Shown in pieces: positions 1 through 8,604 of a stretch of DNA of 64,000 nt (positions are counted from its first letter, which is position 1; each line of letters begins with the position of its first letter). The DNA is from JADLGL01 sp963823045 (GTDB lineage: Bacteria; Pseudomonadota; Alphaproteobacteria; Rhizobiales; Kaistiaceae). The position numbers were made by a program, and so were the translations under genes. The DNA lies in the NCBI GenBank assembly GCA_963823045.1, contig CAWGKA010000007.1, positions 195,992-259,991 of the forward strand, given 5' to 3'. The notes beneath the pieces were generated by a model. That model did no database searches, was not told where the DNA came from, and saw only the letters and a list, made by a program, of their open reading frames with translations.

Positions 1-1442
1 GTTCAATATGGGTGCGTTTGATGATGCCGGGCGCCGACGCCGAGATCATATGCGCGACGCGGATGGTGCCGCCCAGTGTGCGCGCCCGCTCGATGAGGCG
101 AGGCGAGGCGATCTCGCGCAGGCGCGGCGACGCGAACTCGGCGCCGACGCCCTCATGGCGGTAATAGATCGCCAGGGCGAGGAAGGCACGGCCGGGATGA
201 TCGATGCCGATAAGCGAGGCATTGGCGATCATGTTGAGGCTTTGCAGGCCGCGATATTCGGCATGGGCACGCCAGCCAATGTCGGCGAACAGGCAACCGG
301 CCTTGCGCAGCCTGATCTCGTCCGGCGTCTCATCGATGTTCATCGCCGCGAAGACGCCATCCGTCCAGGCGGCCAGTTCGCGCGAATGGCGCGGCGAACG
401 CGAACGCAGAATGGCCAATTCCTCGGCCGTGAACAGCAGCGGATCCTCGGCTTGCTGACCGATATCCAGGAGGTCGTAGAGGTGCCCCTCCCGTAGGCCG
501 AGCGCCGACATGACGACCTTGGTCGGCTTCATCAACGACAGGATCTCGCCGAGAACGATGGCACCGGCAGGAAGCAACGGCCGGCGGTTCTTCGACACGG
601 CCTCGATTGAATTCGAGCGAATCCACGTCGTGCCGGCCGACCATCCGGCAGAACTCGACGGCCTCGTCGGCTTCGATCGTATAGTGGTGCATCACGCGGA
701 GCGGATAGCCGGTCTGCTGCATATGCAGCCGCGCCAGCGACCGCCAGGTGCCACCGATGGCATAGAAGGTGCGCCGCTTGCCGCGCTCCAGCACCTTAGA
801 ATCGGCGAGCGCCTTGGCGGCGATCTTTTGGGCTTTCGCCCGGTCCCCGCCGCTGGCGCCTTCGAGCGACAGGCCGCCGAGCGGGAACGTCTCGCCTGAG
901 CCGTACTCGTTGCCCGCCACCTCCACCAGTTCAAGGCTGCCACCGCCAAGATCGCCGCAAATGCCGTCGGCGTTTTGGATCGAGGAAATGATGCCGAGCG
1001 CCGACAAGCGCGCCTCTTCACGCCCGCTGAGCGTGATCACTCCGGCGCCGCAAATCTGTTCGACGGCGGTGATGAACTCGACGCCGTTCTCAGCGTCGCG
1101 GACCGCGGCGGTGGCGAGAACGTCGACACGGCCGACCTTCAGTTGCCGATTGATGGCGGCAAAACGTCGGATCGAGGCAAGCGCGGAATCGACCGCCGCC
1201 TGTTCGAGCCGGCCGGTGCTGGAGACGCCGCGACCAAGGCCACACAGGGCTTTCTCGTTGAAAAGCTGCGTCGGCGCCCGGGAAAGGCGTTCGAACACCA
1301 CCAGTCGCACGGAGTTCGAACCGATATCGATGACGGCGATGGGGGTCGAATTGGCAATCCGCCCCGGCGCGTCCTCCGCTTGTTCCGCGGGGCTGCTAGC
1401 GCTTGATGGCCTTGGGCGGATTAAGCTTGAGAGATTTTCCAC
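1..1442 (-). CDS. ppx: Exopolyphosphatase / pppGpp phosphohydrolase (Ppx/GppA), frameshifted and cut by window edge
   Basis: Releases phosphate from polyphosphate (and possibly pppGpp) in the cytoplasm, opposing the upstream Ppk. The N-terminal half has the actin-like ATPase signature AVIDIGSNSVRLVVFE (about residues 36-51), and GDLGGGSLELVEV further in. The frame breaks near base 612: after DSLE the open frame turns to nonsense, while the next frame continues with SIEAVSKNRRPLLPAGA and runs family-like to base 1. One extra base (the tt in gaattc) explains it. The 3' end lies outside the window. The start overlaps the ppk 3' end by about 47 bases; a later start is possible. It is the last visible gene of the minus-strand operon. 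Confidence 0.88.
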
Positions 1443-3600
1443 GACCCGACAGGCTCGGATTGGTCATGAAGTACTGGTGGGCGTTAAAGCGCCTTTCGCC
1501 CTTGCGCGGCAAGAGGCGCACGGATGACCCGTCCGGCAATAGCCGCCAAGACTGCTGGTTATCCGCAAGATTGGCCACCATGATCTGGTCGAGTACCTGT
1601 TGATGAACGGTCGGATTGAGCAGCTGGACGACGACCTCGACGCGGCGGTCGAGATTGCGCGGCATCATGTCGGGTGAGCCGATATAGACGATGGCCTCGG
1701 GCGAAGGCAGGCCGTTACCGTTGCCGAAGCAGTAGATGCGGGCGTGTTCGAGGAAGCGGCCGACGATCGACCGCACGCGGATTCGATCCGACAATCCCTC
1801 GATGCCTGGACGAAGGCAGCAAATGCCGCGGACGATGAGATCGATCTCAACGCCGGCAGCGCTCGCGTCATAAAGGGCGTCGATGATGGTGGCATCGACG
1901 AGCGAGTTCATCTTCATCCAGATGCGGCCCGGCCGACCGGCGCGCGCATGGTCGGCTTCGGCGCCAATCAGATCGAGCATGCGGCGGCGCAGCGTGATCG
2001 GCGAAATGGCGAGACGCGACAGCTCGCCCGGCTCGGAATAGCCGGTGATGTAGTTGAAGACGCGGCCGACATCGCGGCCCAAGGCGGGATCGGCCGAGAA
2101 GTAGGACAGGTCCGTGTAGATGCGGGCCGTCACCGGGTGATAGTTGCCGGTGCCGATATGGACATAGGTGGCAAGACGGCCGCCCTCGCGGCGCACGATG
2201 AGCGACAGCTTGGCGTGGGTTTTGAGTTCGAGGAAGCCGTAGACGACCTGCACGCCTGCGCGCTCCAAGTCGCGCGCCCAACGGATATTTGCCTCTTCGT
2301 CGAACCGCGCCTTCAATTCGACCAGCGCCGTCACCGTCTTGCCGGCCTCGGCAGCCTCGATCAGCGCGCGCACGATCGGCGAATCGTTGGAAGTCCGATA
2401 GAGCGTCTGCTTGATCGCGACAACCTCGGGATCCGCCGCCGCCTGACGCAGGAACTGCAGCACGACGTCGAAGGATTCGTAGGGGTGGTGGACGATCAGG
2501 TCCTTCTGGCTGATCGCCGCGAAGCAGTCGCCGCCATTGTCGCGGATGCGCTCGGGGAAGCGCGCGGTGAAGGGCGCGAATTTCAGCGATGGGCGGTCCA
2601 GCGAGACGATCTGCGACAAATCGTTGAGGGCCAGCAGGCCGTCGACGAGGAACATGTCTTCCTTGTCGACGCCGGTCTCGCGGCACATCTGGTTGCGCAG
2701 ATCTTCCGGCATCGACGCGTCGATCTCCAGGCGGATGACCGAACCGCGCCGACGGCGCTTCAAGGCGCTCTCGAACAGACGGACAAGATCCTCGGCCTCT
2801 TCCTCGACTTCCAGATCGGAGTCGCGGATGACGCGGAAGGAACCGCCACCCTGGACGCGATAGCCCGGGAAGAGAATGTCGGTGAACAGGGCGATCGTCT
2901 GCTCGAGGCTAACGAAGCGGTCGACCCCTTCGGCCGAGGACGGCAACTGAATGAAGCGCTGAAGCGTCAACGGCACGCGCAGAAGCGCACGCATCTTCGC
3001 GCCTGTGGTGACGCGCACGAGCTGCAGCGCCAGCGAGAAGCCGAGATTGGGGATGAAGGGGAACGGATGCGCCGGATCGATGGCAAGCGGCGTCAGGACC
3101 GGAAAGATGGTCTCGAAGAAATAGCCGCGGAGCCAGTCCTTGTCAGCGGCCGGCAGATCCTCGCCGTCAACGATGACAATGCCGGCATCGATTAGTTCGT
3201 GCCGCAGAACCGCCCACACGCCCTGCTGGTCGGTCGCCAGCGCCGCGACGGCCTCGCGAACCAGGCGGAGCTGTTCGGAGGGCGTCCGGCCGTCGTCGCT
3301 GACATTGGCCACGCCTTCGCGCAACTGACCCTGCAGGCCCGCGACGCGGACCATGGAGAATTCGTCGAGGTTGTTGGCCGAGATGGACAGGAAGCGCACG
3401 CGCTCCAACAGCGGATGCTTCTTCGCGGCGGCTTCTTCCAGCACACGCCGGTTGAAGTGCAGCCACGAGATCTCGCGGTTGATGAAGCGCTCCGGACTGT
3501 GCCGAAGAGACGATACCGGTTCAGCCGCCGGCTCCTGCGGCGCTGTGATTGCTGCGTTTTCCTGGTCCATGACGCCCCTTTCAGGGGCACTGTACACCAA
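1396..3600 (-). CDS. ppk: Polyphosphate kinase 1
   Basis: Makes long-chain polyphosphate from ATP, reversibly. The 734-residue protein has the usual PPK1 length and order: N-terminal domain with REISWLHFNRRVLEEA (about 43-58), the head domain, then the C1/C2 catalytic domains. The autophosphorylated His is H462 in ELKTHAKLSLIVRR, followed by YVHIGTGNYHPVTARIYTD. The start taken is at base 3600; a second Met eleven codons in (MDQEN) is equally possible. It lies 9 bases after hdaA on the same strand and overlaps ppx, so the two enzymes of polyphosphate turnover are co-transcribed. Intact reading frame. Confidence 0.96.
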   Translation of the reverse strand: MVYSAPERGVMDQENAAITAPQEPAAEPVSSLRHSPERFINREISWLHFNRRVLEEAAAKKHPLLERVRFLSISANNLDEFSMVRVAGLQGQLREGVANVSDDGRTPSEQLRLVREAVAALATDQQGVWAVLRHELIDAGIVIVDGEDLPAADKDWLRGYFFETIFPVLTPLAIDPAHPFPFIPNLGFSLALQLVRVTTGAKMRALLRVPLTLQRFIQLPSSAEGVDRFVSLEQTIALFTDILFPGYRVQGGGSFRVIRDSDLEVEEEAEDLVRLFESALKRRRRGSVIRLEIDASMPEDLRNQMCRETGVDKEDMFLVDGLLALNDLSQIVSLDRPSLKFAPFTARFPERIRDNGGDCFAAISQKDLIVHHPYESFDVVLQFLRQAAADPEVVAIKQTLYRTSNDSPIVRALIEAAEAGKTVTALVELKARFDEEANIRWARDLERAGVQVVYGFLELKTHAKLSLIVRREGGRLATYVHIGTGNYHPVTARIYTDLSYFSADPALGRDVGRVFNYITGYSEPGELSRLAISPITLRRRMLDLIGAEADHARAGRPGRIWMKMNSLVDATIIDALYDASAAGVEIDLIVRGICCLRPGIEGLSDRIRVRSIVGRFLEHARIYCFGNGNGLPSPEAIVYIGSPDMMPRNLDRRVEVVVQLLNPTVHQQVLDQIMVANLADNQQSWRLLPDGSSVRLLPRKGERRFNAHQYFMTNPSLSGRGKSLKLNPPKAIKR

Positions 3601-3609
3601 CGATTGTGA

Positions 3610-4308
3610 CTATTTCGCTTCCGCGTCGCCTTGCTCGCCGCCATAGAGGTCGGCGAGAACGGCCGCCGCCAGCTGACGCGACAACGGCTTGCCGGACGCC
3701 AAAGCGGCTTCGTCCATTCCAGCAACGAGGTCGGATGCGGCGGCAAAACTGCGCTCCATCCGCCGCAAGAGATACTCCAATAACGCCGCTGAAACAATAA
3801 GTTGGCGGTCAGAGAAGAGCTTCACCAAGACCTGACGCAAGAAGGCGTCGTCCGGCGGCAGGAGGTGCAAGGGCCGCGCAGCACGCAACCGCGAGGCAAG
3901 ATCCGGGAGCACGACCTCGCTCGGGACCGCTTCGTTCCGCGCCGTCAGCAGGACCGCCTGTCCGTGTTCGCGCGCTCGGTTCAGGAGGTGAAAAAGCGCG
4001 GTTTCATCGGCGCCGCGATCGATATCCTCGACGACAAGGGCGGCGTCGCCCGCCGACGCCTGTTCGCCGCCCGCGATGTCGACCGCGGGGATGATGGCCG
4101 CGCCGCTTTGCGCCGCCCAGATCGAGGCGAGATGCGTCTTGCCCGCCCCTTCGGGTCCCGACAAGAGGACCGGCAGGTCCGGCCAATCCGGCCAGGCTTC
4201 GATGGCGGCAAGGGCCTGATAGTTGCACGCGCCGACGACAAAATCGGCCCGGCTGAGCGCCGGCGCGTGGCCGAGGCCCAGCGGCAACTGCCCGCGCGGG
4301 GGCATCAT
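3610..4308 (-). CDS. hdaA: HdaA-type DnaA regulatory inactivator (AAA+ ATPase)
   Basis: A 232-residue DnaA-family AAA+ protein without the DNA-binding domain of DnaA. In alphaproteobacteria this family promotes hydrolysis of DnaA-ATP after replication starts, working with the sliding clamp. The N-terminus reads QLPLGLGHAPALSR, as in the clamp-binding N-terminus of HdaA. Walker A is GPEGAGKTHLA and Walker B ALVVEDIDR. The start is set at 4308 because its ATG overlaps the TGA of the upstream permease (ATGA junction), implying translational coupling; the open frame further upstream is permease sequence read in another frame. Genes ppk and ppx follow. Confidence 0.9.
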   Translation of the reverse strand: MMPPRGQLPLGLGHAPALSRADFVVGACNYQALAAIEAWPDWPDLPVLLSGPEGAGKTHLASIWAAQSGAAIIPAVDIAGGEQASAGDAALVVEDIDRGADETALFHLLNRAREHGQAVLLTARNEAVPSEVVLPDLASRLRAARPLHLLPPDDAFLRQVLVKLFSDRQLIVSAALLEYLLRRMERSFAAASDLVAGMDEAALASGKPLSRQLAAAVLADLYGGEQGDAEAK

Positions 4309-5455
4309 TCCTTGGCTCCCGCCTCGCCTTCCGCTTCCGCCGATGGCGGTGCGCCGCCGCCATAGAAGGCGCTGGCGCGGTATTGCGTGATGCCGAAGCG
4401 GACGAGAACGCCGATCATCGCTGACGTCGGGACGGCAATGAGGGTCCCGACGAAGCCGAATAGAGCCGTGAAGGCCAACAGCGCGAAAATCAGCCACACC
4501 GGGTGAAGGCCGATCGAATTGCCGATGATCTTCGGCTGCAGATAGTTGCCTTCAAGCACTTGGCCCGCAACGAAAATAGCAACCGTGATGATGACCCAGA
4601 CCCAGTCCCCCCCGGGCCCCATTGCGCCGTCGCAACGCCGACAGAGACGATGAAGCCGGTCGCAGTGCCGACGAAGGGGATGAAGCTGAGGAGGCCGGCG
4701 ATAAGACCGATGATGAGGCCGAAATGCAGGCCGATGATTGCCAGGGCAGTGGCGTAGAAAACGCCGAGGATGAGGACGACGAGCGACTGGCCGCGAACGA
4801 AACCGGCGATGGCGCGGGACATCTGTCGGCCGAGATCGCGGATGGTCGCCGCATGCTGGCGCGGGAGAAGCGCGTCCACACCGGAAAGCATGCGGTCCCA
4901 ATCATACAGCAGGTAGAACGCCACCACCGGCGTGATGACGAGCAGCGACAGCACGGCAACGATGGCGCGGCCGCCGCTCCACAGCGAATTGAGGAGGCCG
5001 GCAAGCCAGTCCGTGCCATTGCCGACGAACCCAGCGATCTGGTCGGGCAGTGCGGCGCCGTCGATGCCGAGATAGCGGGCGAGATCGGTATCGAAGAGCG
5101 GTTGCAGCATCGTCTGCAGGTCGGTGATCAATGACGGCAGGCGATTGATGAACTGCGTGGTCTGATCCACTAGGACGGGGATCAGGAGGAGCAGCACGGC
5201 AATGAAGAAGATAAGGAATACCAATAAGATGACGAGCGTCGCTGCCAGCCGGCTGAAACCGCGGCGCTCGAACCAATCGGCCAGTGGGTCGAGCAGATAG
5301 GCGAGCGCCATACCGGCAACGAAAGGTAACAGAATCGAGGAGAAGACCAGGAGGAAGACGACCAGCACCACGAGGGCGCCGAGCCAGAACAGAAGCTGGC
5401 GCTGCAGCGGATGCTGCGTTTGTTGTTGTGGTTGCGGCTGATCTTCCGCGGTCAA
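4305..5455 (-). CDS. AI-2E family transporter / PerM-like permease, frameshifted
   Basis: Inner-membrane protein of the AI-2E/PerM superfamily with about eight hydrophobic segments; the substrate cannot be told from sequence. Residues 1-270 contain the N-terminal pair of helices, the soluble central part and LLSFIPFVGTATGFIVSVGVATAQWGP. The frame then breaks in a run of seven C (4607-4613, G on the coding strand). The next frame continues with DWVWVIITVAIFVAGQVLEG and NYLQPKIIGNSIGLHPV to the stop at 4305. One added G restores a 383-residue protein of normal length, so a homopolymer error is the simplest reading. The stop overlaps the hdaA start; the start is 3 bases after the preceding gene. 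Confidence 0.88.
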
Positions 5456-5458
5456 GCT

Positions 5459-6001
5459 CTATGCCCCCTCGTCTTCTGCCATATGCCGTACCCAATCAAT
5501 GAGATAGGCCCCGGCGGAAGCGACGGTCAACAGACCGACGACCCACACCAGAACATTGCGCAGGTCGCCAAGGCCTGCATTGAAGGCGAGATCGCCGATC
5601 ACCAGAGCCGCAAAGACGATCTGCATCGTTGTGTTGATCTTGCTGATGATCAGCGGCTTGACCTCGATCGGACGGTCGAGGATCCAGGCAAGGATGACGC
5701 CGCCGATGATGAAGATGTCGCGGCTGGCAACAATAAGGCCGAGCCAGCCCGGTATCTCGTCCATGAAGGTGAGCGAAAGGTAGATCGAGACGAGCAGCGC
5801 CTTGTCAGCAATCGGATCGAGATAGGTTCCGAGCTTGGAGCGAAGGTTGTATTGCCGTGCGATGAAGCCGTCGACAGCATCGCTTGCGCCGGCGATGACG
5901 AAGATTATGAAGGCACCGACAAACGACCCGTCGCTGATGAACCAGATGATCGCGGGTACCAGAAACAGCCGGCCGACCGTGATCAGGTTGGGCAGGGTCA
6001 A
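5459..6001 (-). CDS. CDP-alcohol phosphatidyltransferase
   Basis: Membrane enzyme that transfers a phosphatidyl group from CDP-diacylglycerol to an alcohol. The 180-residue protein carries the family motif DG-x2-AR-x8-G-x3-D-x3-D in DAVDGFIARQYNLRSK...GTYLDPIADK (about 40-67), plus four or five hydrophobic segments. Annotated as a TTG start at 6001 with GGAAGAG about eight bases upstream; an ATG four bases upstream is out of frame. It is distinct from pgsA at 10.6 kb. The alcohol is not certain (glycerol phosphate or a cardiolipin-synthase-like role). First gene of the minus-strand operon that runs to ppx, and divergent from purM. Confidence 0.85.
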   Translation of the reverse strand: MTLPNLITVGRLFLVPAIIWFISDGSFVGAFIIFVIAGASDAVDGFIARQYNLRSKLGTYLDPIADKALLVSIYLSLTFMDEIPGWLGLIVASRDIFIIGGVILAWILDRPIEVKPLIISKINTTMQIVFAALVIGDLAFNAGLGDLRNVLVWVVGLLTVASAGAYLIDWVRHMAEDEGA

Positions 6002-6106
6002 GGGACATCTCTTCCAGTTGGCGGATCAGGTTCAGATAGCGCATCACGGTGACACAGAAAATGGCAACCGCGGATGCCAGGATTGCACAGCGATAGGGGA
6101 ACGGAC

Positions 6107-7177
6107 TTGGTAGCGAAGGCTCCGACCGGGCGGGCACCGGCCAGCTACGCCGATGCCGGCGTCGACATTGCGGCCGGAAACCGCCTCGTTGACCTGATCA
6201 AGCCTGCCGTCCGCGGCACTAAACGCCCTGGCGCGGACGGGCTGATCGGCGGGTTCGGCGGCCTGTTCGACCTGAAGGCGGCCGGCTACGCCGACCCCAT
6301 CCTTGTCGCTGCGACGGATGGCGTCGGCACCAAGGTGAAGCTGGCGATCGAGACCGGGCTCCTAGGCACCGTCGGCATCGACCTCGTCGCCATGTGCGTG
6401 AACGACCTCATCGTCCAGGGCGCCGAGCCGCTGTTCTTCCTCGACTACTACGCCACCGGCCATCTCAATCCGGAGCAGGCCGCCGTCGTCGTCGCTGGCA
6501 TCGCCGAAGGCTGCCGGCAGGCCGGAGCGGCCCTCCTGGGCGGTGAAACGGCGGAAATGCCCGGCATGTATGGCGGCGAGGATTTCGACCTCGCCGGTTT
6601 CTCTGTGGGCGCCGTCGAACGCGACAAGATGCTGCCGCGCCCTGACATCGCTGTTGGAGACGTTGTGCTCGCCCTCGCCTCTTCCGGCGTCCACTCCAAC
6701 GGCTATTCGCTGGTGCGGCGGCTGGTTGCCGATTCGGGTCTGCGCTGGACCGACGACGCGCCGTTCGCGCCCGGGTCGCCCCTGGGCGCGGCGTTGCTGA
6801 CGCCGACGCGCATCTATGTCCCCGCTATCCTCAAGGCGCTAAAGGAATCGACCGGCATCAAGGCGCTGGCGCATATCACCGGCGGCGGCATCACCGAGAA
6901 TGTGCCGCGCGTCCTGCCGGACGATCTCGCCGTAAGTGTCGACCTCGGGACGATCGCGCTCCCGTCGGTCTTCGCCTGGCTGCGCGAGGCGGGCCAGATC
7001 GGGCAGGCAGAGATGCTGAGGACCTTCAATTGCGGCGTCGGCATGGTGGCAGTGGTCAGCCCCGAACATGCGGGCGACGTGGTTCACTTGCTGGGCGGCG
7101 CCGGCGAAACGACAACGAGAATCGGGACGGTCACGTCCCGGGAAGGAGAAGCGGTGCGCTATGAAGGCCATCTCTAG
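6107..7177 (+). CDS. purM: Phosphoribosylformylglycinamidine cyclo-ligase (AIR synthetase)
   Basis: Closes the imidazole ring to form AIR in purine synthesis, using ATP. The protein has the PurM N-terminus SYADAGVDIAAGNRLVDLIK, the loop GGFGGLFDLKAAGYADPILVAATDGVGTK with the usual conserved GVGTK, MCVNDLIVQGAEPLFFLDY, and LGGETAEMPGMY. The start chosen is TTG at 6107 (356 residues), because AGGGGA precedes it at ordinary spacing and the first residues then match the family. An in-frame ATG at 6074 would add eleven unconserved residues. purN follows after 9 bases and the two form an operon with the SDR and uvrC. Confidence 0.95.
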   Translation: MVAKAPTGRAPASYADAGVDIAAGNRLVDLIKPAVRGTKRPGADGLIGGFGGLFDLKAAGYADPILVAATDGVGTKVKLAIETGLLGTVGIDLVAMCVNDLIVQGAEPLFFLDYYATGHLNPEQAAVVVAGIAEGCRQAGAALLGGETAEMPGMYGGEDFDLAGFSVGAVERDKMLPRPDIAVGDVVLALASSGVHSNGYSLVRRLVADSGLRWTDDAPFAPGSPLGAALLTPTRIYVPAILKALKESTGIKALAHITGGGITENVPRVLPDDLAVSVDLGTIALPSVFAWLREAGQIGQAEMLRTFNCGVGMVAVVSPEHAGDVVHLLGGAGETTTRIGTVTSREGEAVRYEGHL

Positions 7178-7186
7178 AGTGGCGCG

Positions 7187-7849
7187 GTGAGCAGGAAACG
7201 AACCGCAATTCTCATTTCCGGCCGGGGCAGCAACATGGTGGCGCTGGCCACCGCAGCCGCCCAGCCGGATTTTCCAGCCGAGATCGTTCTTGTCCTGTCT
7301 GACAATCCGAACGCCGAGGGCCTGGAACGGGCAAGGCAACTCGGCCTTGCCACGGCGACGGTCGACCGCGCGGCGTTCCCGAACCGCTCCGACTTCGAGA
7401 CGGCGATGCAGAAGGAACTGCATGCTGCGCAAGTGGAGCTTGTCTGCCTTGCCGGCTTCATGCGGATTCTGTCAGAGGCGTTCGTTGAAGCGTGGTTCGA
7501 TCACATGCTCAACGTTCACCCGTCTTTGATCCCGGCCTTTCGCGGAATCAACACGCATCAGCGCGCGCTCGATGCCGGCGTACGGCTGCATGGCTGCACA
7601 GTGCATTTCGTCCGAGCCGACGTCGATGCCGGCCCGATCGTCGCCCAGGCGGCGATCCCGGTGCTCACCGACGACACGGTCGCGTCCCTTGCGGAGCGCC
7701 TGTTGCCTGTCGAACACCACATCTATCCGATGGCGCTACGCCTCGTCGCATCAGGCGCCGCGCGCATCGAGGGGCGCAAGGTGGTCGTCGACGGCATGCC
7801 GACTGAGAGTTCGGCGAGCTTTTTCTTTCCCGACATAAAGGAGGCCTGA
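7187..7849 (+). CDS. purN: Phosphoribosylglycinamide formyltransferase
   Basis: Transfers a formyl group from 10-formyl-THF to GAR in purine synthesis. 220 residues with a GTG start. The phosphate-binding ISGRGSN is at 10-16. The catalytic Asn-His-Asp set is N109 and H111 in LNVHPSLIPAFRG and D147 in HFVRADVDAGPIV. The usual LPAFKGLHTH is varied here to IPAFRGINTH. It sits directly downstream of purM, the common alphaproteobacterial pairing, and two bases before the next gene. Confidence 0.95.
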   Translation: MSRKRTAILISGRGSNMVALATAAAQPDFPAEIVLVLSDNPNAEGLERARQLGLATATVDRAAFPNRSDFETAMQKELHAAQVELVCLAGFMRILSEAFVEAWFDHMLNVHPSLIPAFRGINTHQRALDAGVRLHGCTVHFVRADVDAGPIVAQAAIPVLTDDTVASLAERLLPVEHHIYPMALRLVASGAARIEGRKVVVDGMPTESSASFFFPDIKEA

Positions 7850-7851
7850 CA

Positions 7852-8604
7852 GTGCCTGCCGCGCTCGTCACCGGCGGCGCCGTACGCATCGGTCGCGCGA
7901 TCGCAGAGAGCCTGTCGGCCGATGGCTGGGACGTCGCGATCCACGCCAACAGCTCCGAACGCGACGCAGGCGAAGTCGCCGCCGGCATCATGCGCCGCGG
8001 CGGCAAGGTCACCGTGATCATCGACGACCTCAGCAAGCCCGAAGCGCCGGAGCGCATCGTGAAGGGCGCGATCTCGGCGCTGGGGCCGGTCGAACTCCTC
8101 GTCAACAATGCCGCGATCTACGAGCCGGATCAGCTCGCCAGCCTTGAACGCGATCTGTGGCAGCGCCAGATGGATATCAACCTCGCCGCCCCGCTCTTCC
8201 TGTCGAAGGCGTTTGCCGCGGCGCTGCCGGCCGACCGAACCGGCAATATCGTCAACATCATCGATCAGCGCGTGTGGAAGCCGGTGCCGGCGTTCTTGTC
8301 CTATCAGATCAGCAAGTCGGGCCTTTGGGCGGCCACGATCTCGCTCGCCCAGGCGCTGGCGCCGCGCATTCGCGTCAACGCCATTGGCCCCGGTCCGACG
8401 CTGCCCAACGAGCGGCAATCCGATGCCGATTTCGCGGGGCTCATCGAAACGCTGCCGCTGAAACGGAACGCCGCGCTGGACGAATTTGGCCGCGCCATCA
8501 AGTTCTTCGTCGAGACGCCGTCGGTGACCGGCCAGATGCTTGCGCTTGACGGCGGCCAGCATCTCGCCTGGAACACGCCTGATGCCACGCGATTCAACGA
8601 CTGA
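7852..8604 (+). CDS. SDR oxidoreductase, pteridine reductase / FolM-like
   Basis: A short-chain dehydrogenase of 250 residues with a GTG start. The cofactor loop is TGGAVRIGRAIA (residues 7-18). The TGxxxRxG form is the one seen in pteridine reductases and FolM rather than the TGxxxGxG of ordinary SDRs. NNAAIYEP and the active-site Tyr-Lys pair in SYQISKSG follow, then an RVNAIGPGPTLP loop. A role in reducing dihydro- or biopterins with NADPH is inferred from this motif only. The start is two bases after purN, a one-carbon enzyme, which fits folate or pterin metabolism. The 3' end overlaps the uvrC start by 23 bases. Confidence 0.82.
   Translation: MPAALVTGGAVRIGRAIAESLSADGWDVAIHANSSERDAGEVAAGIMRRGGKVTVIIDDLSKPEAPERIVKGAISALGPVELLVNNAAIYEPDQLASLERDLWQRQMDINLAAPLFLSKAFAAALPADRTGNIVNIIDQRVWKPVPAFLSYQISKSGLWAATISLAQALAPRIRVNAIGPGPTLPNERQSDADFAGLIETLPLKRNAALDEFGRAIKFFVETPSVTGQMLALDGGQHLAWNTPDATRFND

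Noticed and set aside
1744..3195. Long antisense open frames, such as plus-strand 483 codons opposite ppk
   Set aside because: They mirror the GC-skewed codon structure of the real gene, have no motifs, and the opposite strand encodes a clear PPK1. The same applies to long antisense frames over lptG, pepA, lptD, der, guaA and rsmB.
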